This document shows, piece by piece, positions 1-8,857 of a stretch of DNA of 25,862 nt. The stretch comes from JACJXF01 sp964349045 (GTDB lineage Bacteria > Bacteroidota > Bacteroidia > Bacteroidales > GCA-2748055). The stretch spans positions 1 to 25,862 of the forward strand of contig CAYGFI010000053.1 of NCBI GenBank assembly GCA_964349045.1, given 5' to 3'. Position 1 is the stretch's first letter; every line of letters begins with the position of its first letter. The notes beneath the pieces are model-generated. The model saw only the letters and a list, made by a program, of their open reading frames with translations, was not told the DNA's origin and searched no databases. The translations under genes and the position numbers were made by a program.

Positions 1-1480
1 CTATGTCATTTTTGTCGCTGTTGCTGAATGGGAATAAATAACTTTTAGATGATGTATTGAAATAACTAGCATCCCAGTAATTGGCATAAATATTAGCCCG
101 TGAGGTTAATGAAAGAGTTTTTGTAGGCTTAAAAGTTAGGTTTAGCCCCCCTGTAAGGTTGTTGGTAGTTTCCTCGTTTTCTATAGACTTAACCTTGGCA
201 TATAGGGAACCCCAAACGTAAGACGGTCCGAGTACTACGCTGTCGGGTTTGCTTGGATTATCATAAAGGGCTTCATATATCCTGTCGACAGGAGGTTGCC
301 GGATTATTTGCTGAAATACATTATCCTTTCCTTCGAAAATTGGCTTCCGTATGGAATTTGCGAAATTAAAATTGGTTTGAAGGGTGAGTTTAGGAGTAAG
401 GTGATTATCAAGGTTCAACCTGAAATTAGTTTGTCGAAACGATGCTTTTTGCATGATTCCCTCATCAGCGCTGTTTGTTATGCTGATCAGGTATTTTGTT
501 TTATCACTCCCCCCTGAAATAGAGAGGTTGTACTTCTGATTGGTTCCATAGTCATTGGAAACTTCATTAAACCAATCGTTTACTGCATATTTGGTGGTGA
601 ACTGTTTTGTGTAGTCTTCATATGGAGTCCCTTTATAGTATAATGCCCTGGTATCAAGCCATTCGGTAGTATCCATAAGCTGATAAGTATTCCAGAATTT
701 ATGAATACTGAAGCTGGAAGTAAAGTCTACTTTAACTGCTCCCGAATCCCCCCGCTTGGAATTGATGAGGATCACACCATTTGCCCCCCTGGAACCATAA
801 ATGGCGCAGGAAGCTGCGTCCTTTAATATGCTGATATCTTTAATATCATCCACACTCAGAAAGCGGATATCTTCGAGCGGCATTCCATCAACAACGTATA
901 ACGGCTGCGAATTATTGATGGTTCCCATTCCACGTATGTTAACCGAAGTGGACGAACCTGGTGAGCCTGAGTTTTGGATGACCTGAACCCCGGAGGTTTT
1001 CCCTTGAAGAGTCTGTGCAACGGATTGAACAGGCATGAGATTTAAATTTTTTGTATCAACCGAGGAGACTGCTCCGGTAAGGTCAACTTTTTTTTGCACG
1101 CCGTAGCCCACCACAATCAACTGCTCGAGTTCTTGGGCCTTGATGAGTAGTGACACATTTATGACAATTTGATCCCCAACAATGATTTCCTGTGGCTCAT
1201 AGCCTATAGAAGAGAAAACGAGGGTAGTATTTTTATCAGGGACCGTAATCGTATATTTACCTTCGATGTCTGTAATTGTGCCAAAAGTTGTATTCTTTAA
1301 TACAATGTTTACACCAATAATGGATTCACCGGTTTGAGAATCAGTCACTATTCCCGTTATCTTGATTCCTTCGTATGTATTCCCTACTCCATTTACTGCT
1401 TTATTTGACACTGACGAAGCATGTAAAATGCCCGATAAAAGGAAAAGGAAGGGAACAATTAGTGTGTTTATTTTCTTCAT
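1..1480 (-). CDS. SusC-like TonB-dependent outer-membrane receptor, N-terminal part (cut by window edge)
   Basis: The minus-strand frame is open from the ATG at 1480 to the window edge and gives 493 codons without a stop. It starts with a signal peptide (MKKINTLIVPFLFLLSG). A carboxypeptidase-like regulatory domain follows at about residues 38-115 (ITGIVTDSQTGESIIGVNIV, then GTITDIEGKYTI). The SusC signature LIVVGYGVQKKVDLTGAVSS lies at about 121-140, followed by the TonB plug (LQGKTSGVQV, INNSQPLYVVDGMPL, ILKDAASCAIYGSRGANGVI) and the first barrel strands. Proteins of this family import glycan oligosaccharides across the outer membrane with a SusD partner; that gene would lie beyond position 1. 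It sits 99 bases downstream of the ELW-repeat gene on the same strand, with a hairpin between them. Family assignment is secure; the substrate cannot be read from the sequence. Confidence 0.96.
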   Translation of the reverse strand, partial: MKKINTLIVPFLFLLSGILHASSVSNKAVNGVGNTYEGIKITGIVTDSQTGESIIGVNIVLKNTTFGTITDIEGKYTITVPDKNTTLVFSSIGYEPQEIIVGDQIVINVSLLIKAQELEQLIVVGYGVQKKVDLTGAVSSVDTKNLNLMPVQSVAQTLQGKTSGVQVIQNSGSPGSSTSVNIRGMGTINNSQPLYVVDGMPLEDIRFLSVDDIKDISILKDAASCAIYGSRGANGVILINSKRGDSGAVKVDFTSSFSIHKFWNTYQLMDTTEWLDTRALYYKGTPYEDYTKQFTTKYAVNDWFNEVSNDYGTNQKYNLSISGGSDKTKYLISITNSADEGIMQKASFRQTNFRLNLDNHLTPKLTLQTNFNFANSIRKPIFEGKDNVFQQIIRQPPVDRIYEALYDNPSKPDSVVLGPSYVWGSLYAKVKSIENEETTNNLTGGLNLTFKPTKTLSLTSRANIYANYWDASYFNTSSKSYLFPFSNSDKNDI

Positions 1481-1532
1481 AAGAGCAGCCGTTAACAAAT
1501 AAGAATTGACTCTTAACTTAAAAGGAATATAA

Positions 1533-1569
1533 AACATACCAGGGAAGTCAATGCCTTCCCTGGTATGTT
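1533..1569 (-). terminator. Strong hairpin between ELW-repeat gene and susC-like gene
   Basis: There is a perfect 15-bp inverted repeat, arms 1533-1547 and 1555-1569, with a 7-base loop. Read on the minus strand it begins 10 bases after the stop codon of the ELW-repeat gene and is followed by TTTTATATTCC, as in an intrinsic terminator. It lies only 53 bases before the SusC-like start codon, so it may also act as an attenuator or as an RNA 3' end that lowers receptor expression relative to the upstream gene. Confidence 0.75.
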
Positions 1570-1579
1570 ATAAAAATGA

Positions 1580-4201
1580 TTATTTCTGAATGATTAATTT
1601 GTGTGTTTCAACTCCTGTAGCTTTATGTATTTTTATGAAATACAAGCCTTTAGATAAGTTGTTCAGTCCGATAACATTGTCGACGTCTTTAACAATTCCT
1701 GTTTGAATCGGTTTCCCTGCGAGGTCATAAATTTCATAATTGGCAATTATGTTTGTTCCGTTTGCACGAAGGTGAACCATTCCGTTGGAAGGATTTGGAT
1801 AAACAGAGAATGATTGATCTGAAGTCATATTTGGTTTGACAGAAACAAACTCGTTAGCATATCCGATTTTCATAAATCCACCTACTACAAGTCCAACTGC
1901 ATCATTTGTTGAAGTCCAGGTAATGTTAAAGGTAGAATCTGTGCCTTTGGTATAGTCAATATTCTTATCAATAATAATTGTCTGGTCCTGGATATCCATT
2001 GGAGCTGAATAACCCGGATAGGAGAAAGTTAAAGGCCTGCTTTGTACCCATTGCGAACTAGTTATTACAAAGCGGATATGATACTTGCCGGTTTCGAGCG
2101 GATAGCTGTACATCAGATGGTTTGAGGGAACCGTATTTAACCAGAGGAATTCTGTAAACCTGTCAGCATCCCACCAGCAACTGCCTCCGAGATCTCCTGT
2201 CTTTCCCCATGTCACTTCTGACCCATCAGGTAAAACATCTTTACCATATAATTGGTCTGTACTTGACTGCATGCTGCCAAGCGCTTCGTAGGTAGGGTCA
2301 AGCGTTGTTGGGCTGAAATCGCCGATACGGGTATAGAAAAGTACAGTATTCTTAAAATCAGGTTCTGTTTTCCAGGCTGCAGTAACTTTGATAGTATCAA
2401 CCACATCATCAGTTCCCAGATAGGAACAATATACAGTCAGGTTCTGGCTCCAGGCTTCCTTATCAAGGCTACCTACAAGTACCCTTATTATGGTATCCAT
2501 ATCAGGTTGTAATGCTGATTTGTACAAACGTTTTGTATTCCCAAAAGGATCATCACCTCCTAATGAAACTTTCCAGTCACCAGCGATTGAAAAGTTTACC
2601 CAGGGTGCATCTTCGCTTATACCTTCGGGGTTTATAAATTTCAGGCGGAAAGTAGCGGTATCGGATTTGGATTCATCTAAGGTAGAAATAAGGTTAGACG
2701 AAATAGTAAATACCGGAGTATATTCATATTTGAACAAGGATTGGTAAGTACCGGTGCTAAAATATAATGCTGAGTTCAGCCCTGTAAGATCAAAAGGATT
2801 AGTACTTCCCGGACCCATATCGCCAATAGGAGCAGCTTTCTTATCAAGGCCGGTAACAACCCATAATTCTTTATCATTATAAGGAGCTACAAAGTACAAG
2901 AGCGTATCTTTACCAGCCTCGGTCTTAACAGTCGTGCACTGTTCGAGCCAGGAACTGCCTGTCCCGGGAACCACATCATAGAAAAGGCTTGGATCATCAG
3001 TAGGTGTCATATACTGAAGATCTGCACCAGCTGGATTGCCGCCGTCATCACCCATAAAAAGCAAAGCACCTTTATATTCTGCCCACCATTGCGTCCAACT
3101 TGGGTTAGCTCCCGGGTTAATATCTTTTACAAGGCTTGTTCCGGCGAGTCCGTTGAAATTGGTTGTATACATTTCAACATTGGTACCTGAACCATCATCG
3201 GCCCTGAAATAAAACGTATTATTATAAGTAATCGTCCAGGCAAACTGTGTTCCGTTACCTACCCCATCAGCTCCTTTGGTTGGGTTTAGGTCACCCAGAA
3301 AAGTGGTGGTTGTGCCATCAGTAAACCATATCTCCTCCCCAAGGTTATTGGTATAATCACCAGGAGTAGAAGAATAGCTGGTGGGTGTTGTCTGGCGGAA
3401 TACGATCAGGGAATCTTTAAAGTTGGAAATCCATTGCAGATTACCACCAATGGTGTAACCGACAGGTTTGTCGGGAGCAGGAGTGTCCATAATGTCTTTT
3501 ACAAGATGCATGCTCATGGAAGATGTATCTGCCATAAAAAGTTCAGTGCCGTACATATCGGATTTTGCAGCAAAGAAAACCTTTGTATCCTTGAACGGAA
3601 TCAGAAACCCATAATAAGAGTCGCCAGATAGAAGAGGTTGTTCCTTGCCAAGCAACTTAAGCTTATCGGTATTTGAATCAAACAGGTATAACCAGGATTT
3701 ACTGTCAAGCACAGAGTTTTCATCCGCTGCTGCAAAAACTACCAGACTTTTATCAGCTCCCATGGCTGTCAGATTCATCGGATTCGATCCTTCAGAACCA
3801 ACATAAATATCGGCTGCAAGCATAGTACCTCCTTCGGTACCATCCGACTTCCAGAGTTCAGCCCCATAATCAGGCGTGGTAGCTGAAAAATAAACCATGT
3901 CACCAACGGCACAAAGGTAGCGTGGATCGCTGCCATCAGAACCGGCATTGATGTCTTTAACCATCTTGGTACCAGCTACAGTTCCATTGGTTACCCATAG
4001 TTCTTCACCATTGACAGCATCGGAAGCAGTAAAGAAAATCTTGCTGCCAAGTACAACCATATTCTTCTTGGCCGTATTTCCCTTGGAATCAATTGTGGTG
4101 GTTACTTCCGCCCCGGTCAGGTTAACCATTCCTTTGGGAAGCGTTTGAGCGAACAGGGCAAATGGCAATAAAAGCCCTAACAAAAATGTAAATTTTTTCA
4201 T
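1580..4201 (-). CDS. Secreted ELWxTDGT-repeat protein with type IX secretion sorting domain
   Basis: This 873-residue protein begins with a clear Sec signal peptide (MKKFTFLLGLLLPFALFAQT). Residues from about 60 to 500 contain at least six degenerate repeats of the ELWxTDGT kind, for example GEELWVTNGTVAGTKMVKDI, GAELWKSDGTEGGT, GEEIWFTDGTTTT and DKELWVVTG, a pattern expected to form a beta-propeller. A central beta-rich region of unknown role follows. The last 75 residues, starting SVYPNPSNGMVHL and ending GLYFIKIHKATG...HKLIIQK, are a type A T9SS C-terminal signal, so the protein should be exported by the Por system to the surface or medium. No catalytic motif was recognised. Its place before a SusC-like gene suggests glycan binding or scaffolding, which is inference. 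Confidence 0.9.
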   Translation of the reverse strand: MKKFTFLLGLLLPFALFAQTLPKGMVNLTGAEVTTTIDSKGNTAKKNMVVLGSKIFFTASDAVNGEELWVTNGTVAGTKMVKDINAGSDGSDPRYLCAVGDMVYFSATTPDYGAELWKSDGTEGGTMLAADIYVGSEGSNPMNLTAMGADKSLVVFAAADENSVLDSKSWLYLFDSNTDKLKLLGKEQPLLSGDSYYGFLIPFKDTKVFFAAKSDMYGTELFMADTSSMSMHLVKDIMDTPAPDKPVGYTIGGNLQWISNFKDSLIVFRQTTPTSYSSTPGDYTNNLGEEIWFTDGTTTTFLGDLNPTKGADGVGNGTQFAWTITYNNTFYFRADDGSGTNVEMYTTNFNGLAGTSLVKDINPGANPSWTQWWAEYKGALLFMGDDGGNPAGADLQYMTPTDDPSLFYDVVPGTGSSWLEQCTTVKTEAGKDTLLYFVAPYNDKELWVVTGLDKKAAPIGDMGPGSTNPFDLTGLNSALYFSTGTYQSLFKYEYTPVFTISSNLISTLDESKSDTATFRLKFINPEGISEDAPWVNFSIAGDWKVSLGGDDPFGNTKRLYKSALQPDMDTIIRVLVGSLDKEAWSQNLTVYCSYLGTDDVVDTIKVTAAWKTEPDFKNTVLFYTRIGDFSPTTLDPTYEALGSMQSSTDQLYGKDVLPDGSEVTWGKTGDLGGSCWWDADRFTEFLWLNTVPSNHLMYSYPLETGKYHIRFVITSSQWVQSRPLTFSYPGYSAPMDIQDQTIIIDKNIDYTKGTDSTFNITWTSTNDAVGLVVGGFMKIGYANEFVSVKPNMTSDQSFSVYPNPSNGMVHLRANGTNIIANYEIYDLAGKPIQTGIVKDVDNVIGLNNLSKGLYFIKIHKATGVETHKLIIQK

Positions 4202-4261
4202 GCTCTTTAATTTTAAGTTAGTAGTTAATGATTATTGGATGAAATTATGATTTCTTTAATG

Positions 4262-4269
4262 CAAAGTTA
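4262..4269 (-). promoter_or_regulatory. Probable -7 element of promoter for the ELW-repeat gene
   Basis: On the minus strand this reads TAACTTTG, an exact match to the Bacteroidota -7 consensus TAnnTTTG. It lies about 60 bases upstream of the ATG at 4201, leaving a leader of roughly 55 bases. No good TTTG -33 box is visible at the expected distance, so the call rests on the -7 match and position. Confidence 0.45.
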
Positions 4270-4479
4270 TATGCATACGTATAGTTAAGGTAGAACTAAT
4301 TGTTCAATTTTTAGGTTAATTCAATCAGATTTAAGAATTGTTAAAGGATTTATGAATAGTAATAAAAGTACTACAATTGTATAAGTAATATCAAGTATGT
4401 GAAATTAAACAGGTTTGTACTGAATTTTTACTTCACAACGAACCTCCTGTCATTAAAATAGAAGATGTGAAAGAATTAT

Positions 4480-4487
4480 TATCTTTG
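4480..4487 (+). promoter_or_regulatory. Probable -7 element of promoter for the HTCS gene
   Basis: TATCTTTG matches the Bacteroidota TAnnTTTG consensus exactly. It ends 15 bases before the ATG at 4503 and 33 bases before the in-frame ATG at 4521. A TTTG -33 box is not evident. If the element is used, transcription starts near 4492-4494, which favours the second ATG or a very short leader. Confidence 0.45.
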
Positions 4488-4502
4488 GAAGCTGGTTGAC
4501 AG

Positions 4503-7500
4503 ATGCCTTACCGTAAGACCATGTTGAAAAAATTCTCCCGACTAATTAGTTTAAGGAAAATCATCCTTACTGCTGCCTGGATTTTTTCCCTGGAGGCAGG
4601 AATACATGCTGGTACCGGGGAAGGAGAAACTCACATTTTCCAAAGGTTCAATATAAACTCAGGTTTATCCTCCGATAATCTGAAAGCAATGTTGCAGGAT
4701 CGTGAGGGTTACCTGTGGATTGCCACCGATAATGGTATTAATCGTTTTGATGGATATAAAACAAGCATCTACAAACCTGAGTTTTCGAAAGATAAAAGCT
4801 TTAATTCGGTTGATTTCAATAGCATTGCCGAGGATAAAAAAGGCGATTTATGGTTCGGGACTGATCATTCGGGTATCAATATCTTTAATAAGCTGACACA
4901 GACAGTTACAATTATCGATCAGAACTCTCCTGAGGGGCTGGTCATCCTGAGTAATAATATAAACCACCTGCTCTGCGATTCAAAAGGACGTATCTGGATA
5001 TCTTCGTTGGGTGGTTTGAACCTCTACTACCCTGATAAAGGGAAAATGATTACGTTTTCAAAAGCTAAACGCCCTGGTAAAACTAATCCCACAGGGCAGA
5101 TTTCCTATGTTTACGAAGACAGGAATGGGAAAATACTGGTTGGTAGCTGGGGAAATGGTTTTTATGTTTACGATGAACGAATGGATGATTTTACCCAAAT
5201 CCTGATCCCTAAAGTACCCGGAATGAGCGATTATATACACCGTGTTGTAAAAATACTTGAAGACCGGCAGGGTAACTATTGGCTTGGCACGTGGGAAGGG
5301 GGATTGTTTAAAGTACATTTAAATAATTACCTGTCGGTTGAGGTGTTGCAATATTATTCGAAAAATGCGAAAAGTCCGTTTACTCTTTCAAGTAACATCA
5401 TTTATTGCCTTTATCAGGATAGGGAGGGTTCTATCTGGGCAGGAACTCCTTACGGATTAAACATTATCAGGAATAATGAGTCAGAAAAGCCAGAGGTTCA
5501 GCTCATACAGAGCGGCAATAGTCCCTCTAAAATTTCGCAAAACGATATATTTTCAATCCTGCAGGACCGTTCAGGTAGTATATGGCTTGCAACAAGCGGC
5601 GGAGGCCTGAATAAATTTGACCCAGGCCTTCGAAACATTGATGCTTATAAAATTCCCGAAATTATCAGCTCCGGAGAAACACAATCTATACGATCATTTT
5701 TCATCGATTCCGATTCATCGCTTCTGATAGGAGTTCAGGGTTTGGGTTTGGGAAAATATATACTTTCGGAAAACAAGTTCATTCCGTGCACATACCTGCC
5801 CAAATTCAAAAAAATAGATGAAGATCTTGAAAATATAAATGCCGCCACATGTTTTCACCTGGATAAGGATAAAAACCTGTGGATTGGAACCAGGTATAAA
5901 GGATTATATATTATTTCGGCAAAAACCGGGCAGACGGAAAATTTCCTCAGTTATGATTCTGTAACCGGTGCCCAAAACAGGGCTATTAATGTTATCTGTG
6001 AAGACAAGTTTCAAAATATGTGGGTTGGTTCAAACAAAGGACTTTTTGAGTTTAATACTGCTAAATACGGCACCTATAAGATTAACAGGTATTTGCCTGT
6101 TGAAGGTAATCCCGGTTCACTTTCAGGAGAATATATCAGCGCCATATTCGAAGATTCTGAATCAAACTTATGGGTTGGCACACTCGGCGGTGCATTGAAT
6201 GTGGCCAGAAATACAACCGGGAATAATTATCCTTTAAAATTTAAGCATTATTTTCCTGAAAGGGATAACCCCGGCTCCATTAAAAGTAACATTGTTTATT
6301 CGATAACCGAAGATAAGCATAAACGCTTATGGATAGGAACCGGTACCGCCGGACTTGCTTTATTTAACAGCAAGGATGAAACTTTCACTCATTTTGCAAA
6401 AGACGAAGGAATTGGCGGAGATGCCGTATTCGATATTATAGAAGAGGCTGATAATTTATGGCTGACAACAAGCAACGGGCTAGTAAGGTTCCGGTCGGGG
6501 AAGACGGGAGAATACCAGGTTGAAACATTCACCACCGAAGATGGCCTGAACGGCAATGTCTTCATCGACGGCGCATCATTTAAATCACCCGATGGAAGGA
6601 TTTTCGTTGGTGGATATTATGGGTTTAACGTTATCAATCCGGCTGAATTATCCGGTAATACCTATATCCCTCCGATAGTAATCACCGGAATCTGGATTGG
6701 AAACGAAAAGGTGAATGTATATGATGCTATTGCAAATGGCCTTGACCTTAGTTATAATCAGAATAATATCAACATTGAATTTGCTGCACTTTCGTACTCA
6801 CAACCTGGCAAAAATAAATATGCCTATATGCTGGAAGGGATGGATGCTGGATGGAAAAGAACAAATTCCGAAGGCCGGATGTTAAACTACTCGCATATTC
6901 CACCCGGAACTTATACCCTCAGTTTAAAAGCTGCAAACAACAGCGATATATGGAATGAAATCCCGTTGACATTAAAAGTCAGGGTAAGGCCTCATCCGGC
7001 AAAATCTTGGTGGGCAATTTTAATATATACATTGATTATAATCACCATTCTTATCACAATATATTACTTCCTTATTAACAATATCAAAATCAAGCAGGCA
7101 TACGAGATTGAGAAAATTGAAAGAAAAAAGGATGAGAATATCAATCAGTTCAAATTCAGATTCTTCACGAACATTTCGCACGAATTGCTTACCCCTTTGT
7201 CGGTACTTTCCTTTTCCGTTGAAGACCTTATAAACAAAATGGTGCTTGATAACGAGCGTCTGCAGATTATGCAGCGCAACGTAAACCGTATCATGCATCT
7301 TATTTCACAGCTTCTCGATTTCAGGAAAATGGAAAGCGGTAATATGATGCCCATTGTTTCGTCGGGAAGAATCGATACGTTTATTGAACAGATTTGCATT
7401 AACCTGAAGCCTTTGGCTGAAAAGAAGAATATCTCAGTTAGTGTTGGAGGAAAGGGAAATCAGACCATCTATTTTGATCCTGACAAAATGGACAAGATTG

Positions 7501-8726
7501 TTTGCAATCTTTTATCTAATGCATTGCGATACACCCCAGACAACGGAAAAATTATTATCAACTACCAATTGTATAATAAGGATAATATCAACTGGCTACG
7601 ATTGGATGTGATTGATTCGGGGAAAGGCATAGAACCTGAAAAACTGGATCAGGTTTTTGAGCGCTTTTATCAGGTTAAATCGGTAACCGGTAAAACTTTT
7701 GGAGCTGGAATCGGGCTTGCATTAGCAAAAAACCTGGTGGAAAACCACAAAGGCTTTATTACGGTTCAAAATGAAACAAGCCTGGGCGCGAAATTTTCCG
7801 TACATATCCCGGTAAGTACAGATGCCTATAACGCAGATGAAATAAAATACGAGGAAATAAATTACCAGTCGAGGAATTTCATTATCGATCACGACGACTC
7901 ACTTCTTCCCGTTGAAGAAGAAATAACCGGGAAAACCGACCCTGACGGAAAGAAAACAATCCTGATTGTTGAAGACAATTCGGATTTCAGAAAACTCCTT
8001 AACAAACACCTATCGAATTATTATCATACCCTTGAAGCCAACAATGGCGAAAAAGGATATGAAATTTGTCTTAACAGACAACCCGATCTGGTAATTACCG
8101 ACATGATGATGCCTGTTATGAATGGCATTGAACTCTGCAAAAAAATAAAAAACAATATCGAAACGAGCCATATAATTGTAATCCTCCTGACTGCAAAAAT
8201 CGATGAGGAAACCCGTTATGAAAGTTATATGGCCAATGCCGAATCATACATTGCCAAACCTGTTGATGTAAGGACCTTGTACACCAGGGTAGAGTCTCTG
8301 TTGGCGCAACGCGACAAAATCATAAAGAAGTACTCATTCGGAGGAATGCCCGCTGCCCTGGAGAATGAATATTCCGAGCTGGATGCTAAGTTCATCGAAA
8401 ACATCAAGGCTATTATCGAGTTAAAGCTGCTGAACACAGAATTAAATGTTCTGGCTCTCAGCAAGGAAATCGGGATGAGTACCTCAAGCCTATACCGCAA
8501 AATCGTGAGCCTGACTAATATGCCCCCGGTTGAATTTATCCGGTACATCCGCCTGCAATCTGCTGCAAATATGATGGTGAAAGAAGGAGTAAACGTTTCA
8601 GAAGCCGCTTATGCCAGTGGTTTTAACGATCTGAGCTATTTCAGCAAATCGTTTAAAAAACAGTTTGGTATAAGTCCGAAGAAATACATGGTAAAACCTG
8701 CCAACGGTGCGGTTCTCAAAGTTTGA
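4503..8726 (+). CDS. Hybrid two-component system regulator (HTCS; sensor kinase-response regulator-AraC)
   Basis: This is a full-length 1407-residue one-protein two-component system. The order is: signal peptide (from MLKKFSRL at residue 7 onwards); periplasmic two-component propeller repeats at about 45-735 (many LWIGT/IWAGT blades, for example GYLWIATDNGINRFDGYK); a Y_Y_Y domain at about 750-830; a membrane helix at about 836-860; HisKA with FTNISHELLTPLS and phospho-acceptor His893; an ATPase domain with N-box NLLSNALRYTP (Asn1006), DSGKGIEPEKL and GAGIGLALAKN; a receiver with ILIVEDNSDF and phospho-acceptor Asp1200 (VITDMMMPVMNG); and an AraC-type DNA-binding domain at about 1295-1400. 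HTCS proteins bind an oligosaccharide in the periplasm and activate adjacent polysaccharide-utilisation genes. The ATG at 4521 (residue 7) is an equally good or better start. All catalytic motifs look intact. Confidence 0.96.
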   Translation: MPYRKTMLKKFSRLISLRKIILTAAWIFSLEAGIHAGTGEGETHIFQRFNINSGLSSDNLKAMLQDREGYLWIATDNGINRFDGYKTSIYKPEFSKDKSFNSVDFNSIAEDKKGDLWFGTDHSGINIFNKLTQTVTIIDQNSPEGLVILSNNINHLLCDSKGRIWISSLGGLNLYYPDKGKMITFSKAKRPGKTNPTGQISYVYEDRNGKILVGSWGNGFYVYDERMDDFTQILIPKVPGMSDYIHRVVKILEDRQGNYWLGTWEGGLFKVHLNNYLSVEVLQYYSKNAKSPFTLSSNIIYCLYQDREGSIWAGTPYGLNIIRNNESEKPEVQLIQSGNSPSKISQNDIFSILQDRSGSIWLATSGGGLNKFDPGLRNIDAYKIPEIISSGETQSIRSFFIDSDSSLLIGVQGLGLGKYILSENKFIPCTYLPKFKKIDEDLENINAATCFHLDKDKNLWIGTRYKGLYIISAKTGQTENFLSYDSVTGAQNRAINVICEDKFQNMWVGSNKGLFEFNTAKYGTYKINRYLPVEGNPGSLSGEYISAIFEDSESNLWVGTLGGALNVARNTTGNNYPLKFKHYFPERDNPGSIKSNIVYSITEDKHKRLWIGTGTAGLALFNSKDETFTHFAKDEGIGGDAVFDIIEEADNLWLTTSNGLVRFRSGKTGEYQVETFTTEDGLNGNVFIDGASFKSPDGRIFVGGYYGFNVINPAELSGNTYIPPIVITGIWIGNEKVNVYDAIANGLDLSYNQNNINIEFAALSYSQPGKNKYAYMLEGMDAGWKRTNSEGRMLNYSHIPPGTYTLSLKAANNSDIWNEIPLTLKVRVRPHPAKSWWAILIYTLIIITILITIYYFLINNIKIKQAYEIEKIERKKDENINQFKFRFFTNISHELLTPLSVLSFSVEDLINKMVLDNERLQIMQRNVNRIMHLISQLLDFRKMESGNMMPIVSSGRIDTFIEQICINLKPLAEKKNISVSVGGKGNQTIYFDPDKMDKIVCNLLSNALRYTPDNGKIIINYQLYNKDNINWLRLDVIDSGKGIEPEKLDQVFERFYQVKSVTGKTFGAGIGLALAKNLVENHKGFITVQNETSLGAKFSVHIPVSTDAYNADEIKYEEINYQSRNFIIDHDDSLLPVEEEITGKTDPDGKKTILIVEDNSDFRKLLNKHLSNYYHTLEANNGEKGYEICLNRQPDLVITDMMMPVMNGIELCKKIKNNIETSHIIVILLTAKIDEETRYESYMANAESYIAKPVDVRTLYTRVESLLAQRDKIIKKYSFGGMPAALENEYSELDAKFIENIKAIIELKLLNTELNVLALSKEIGMSTSSLYRKIVSLTNMPPVEFIRYIRLQSAANMMVKEGVNVSEAAYASGFNDLSYFSKSFKKQFGISPKKYMVKPANGAVLKV

Positions 8727-8747
8727 GCCAGCTATTCGTTACAACTA

Positions 8748-8855
8748 TTAAGTTAAATCCAGGCCCTTCAGTGGCTCCCATGTCATTTGTAACCCAGGCT
8801 GCAAATCCCTGTTAAACGATAAGAATTGTCTCTGCCAGAAAGATTTCCATCCCAT
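8748..8855 (-). CDS. Possible 35-residue peptide ORF coupled to the GH2 stop codon
   Basis: The ORF starts at an ATG two bases after the GH2 stop codon on the same strand and encodes 35 residues (MGWKSFWQRQ...LKGLDLT) before TAA. It is rich in aromatic residues, with three Trp. Codon choice resembles the neighbouring genes (CTG, AAG, GGC, CAG). I know no family for it. It may be a translationally coupled peptide, the remnant tail of a lost gene, or chance. Confidence 0.2.
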   Translation of the reverse strand: MGWKSFWQRQFLSFNRDLQPGLQMTWEPLKGLDLT

Positions 8856-8857
8856 GA

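Larger units (their letters stand above)
4202..4502. promoter_or_regulatory. Divergent AT-rich intergenic region
   Basis: These 301 bases separate two divergently transcribed genes, the ELW-repeat protein (minus) and the HTCS regulator (plus). I see no credible ORF. It holds one -7-like element for each direction (minus 4262-4269; plus 4480-4487), and is the natural place for an HTCS operator, though I could not identify one. Confidence 0.6.

Noticed and set aside
296..986. Two plus-strand ORFs (73 and 61 codons) within 1-1480
   Set aside because: They are shadows of the SusC-like receptor, whose open frame covers the whole region on the opposite strand.
1518..1552. TTGACT and TATATT on the minus strand resembling an E. 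coli sigma-70 promoter before the SusC-like gene
   Set aside because: Spacing is short and Bacteroidota use a different consensus; TTGACT lies inside the terminator hairpin.
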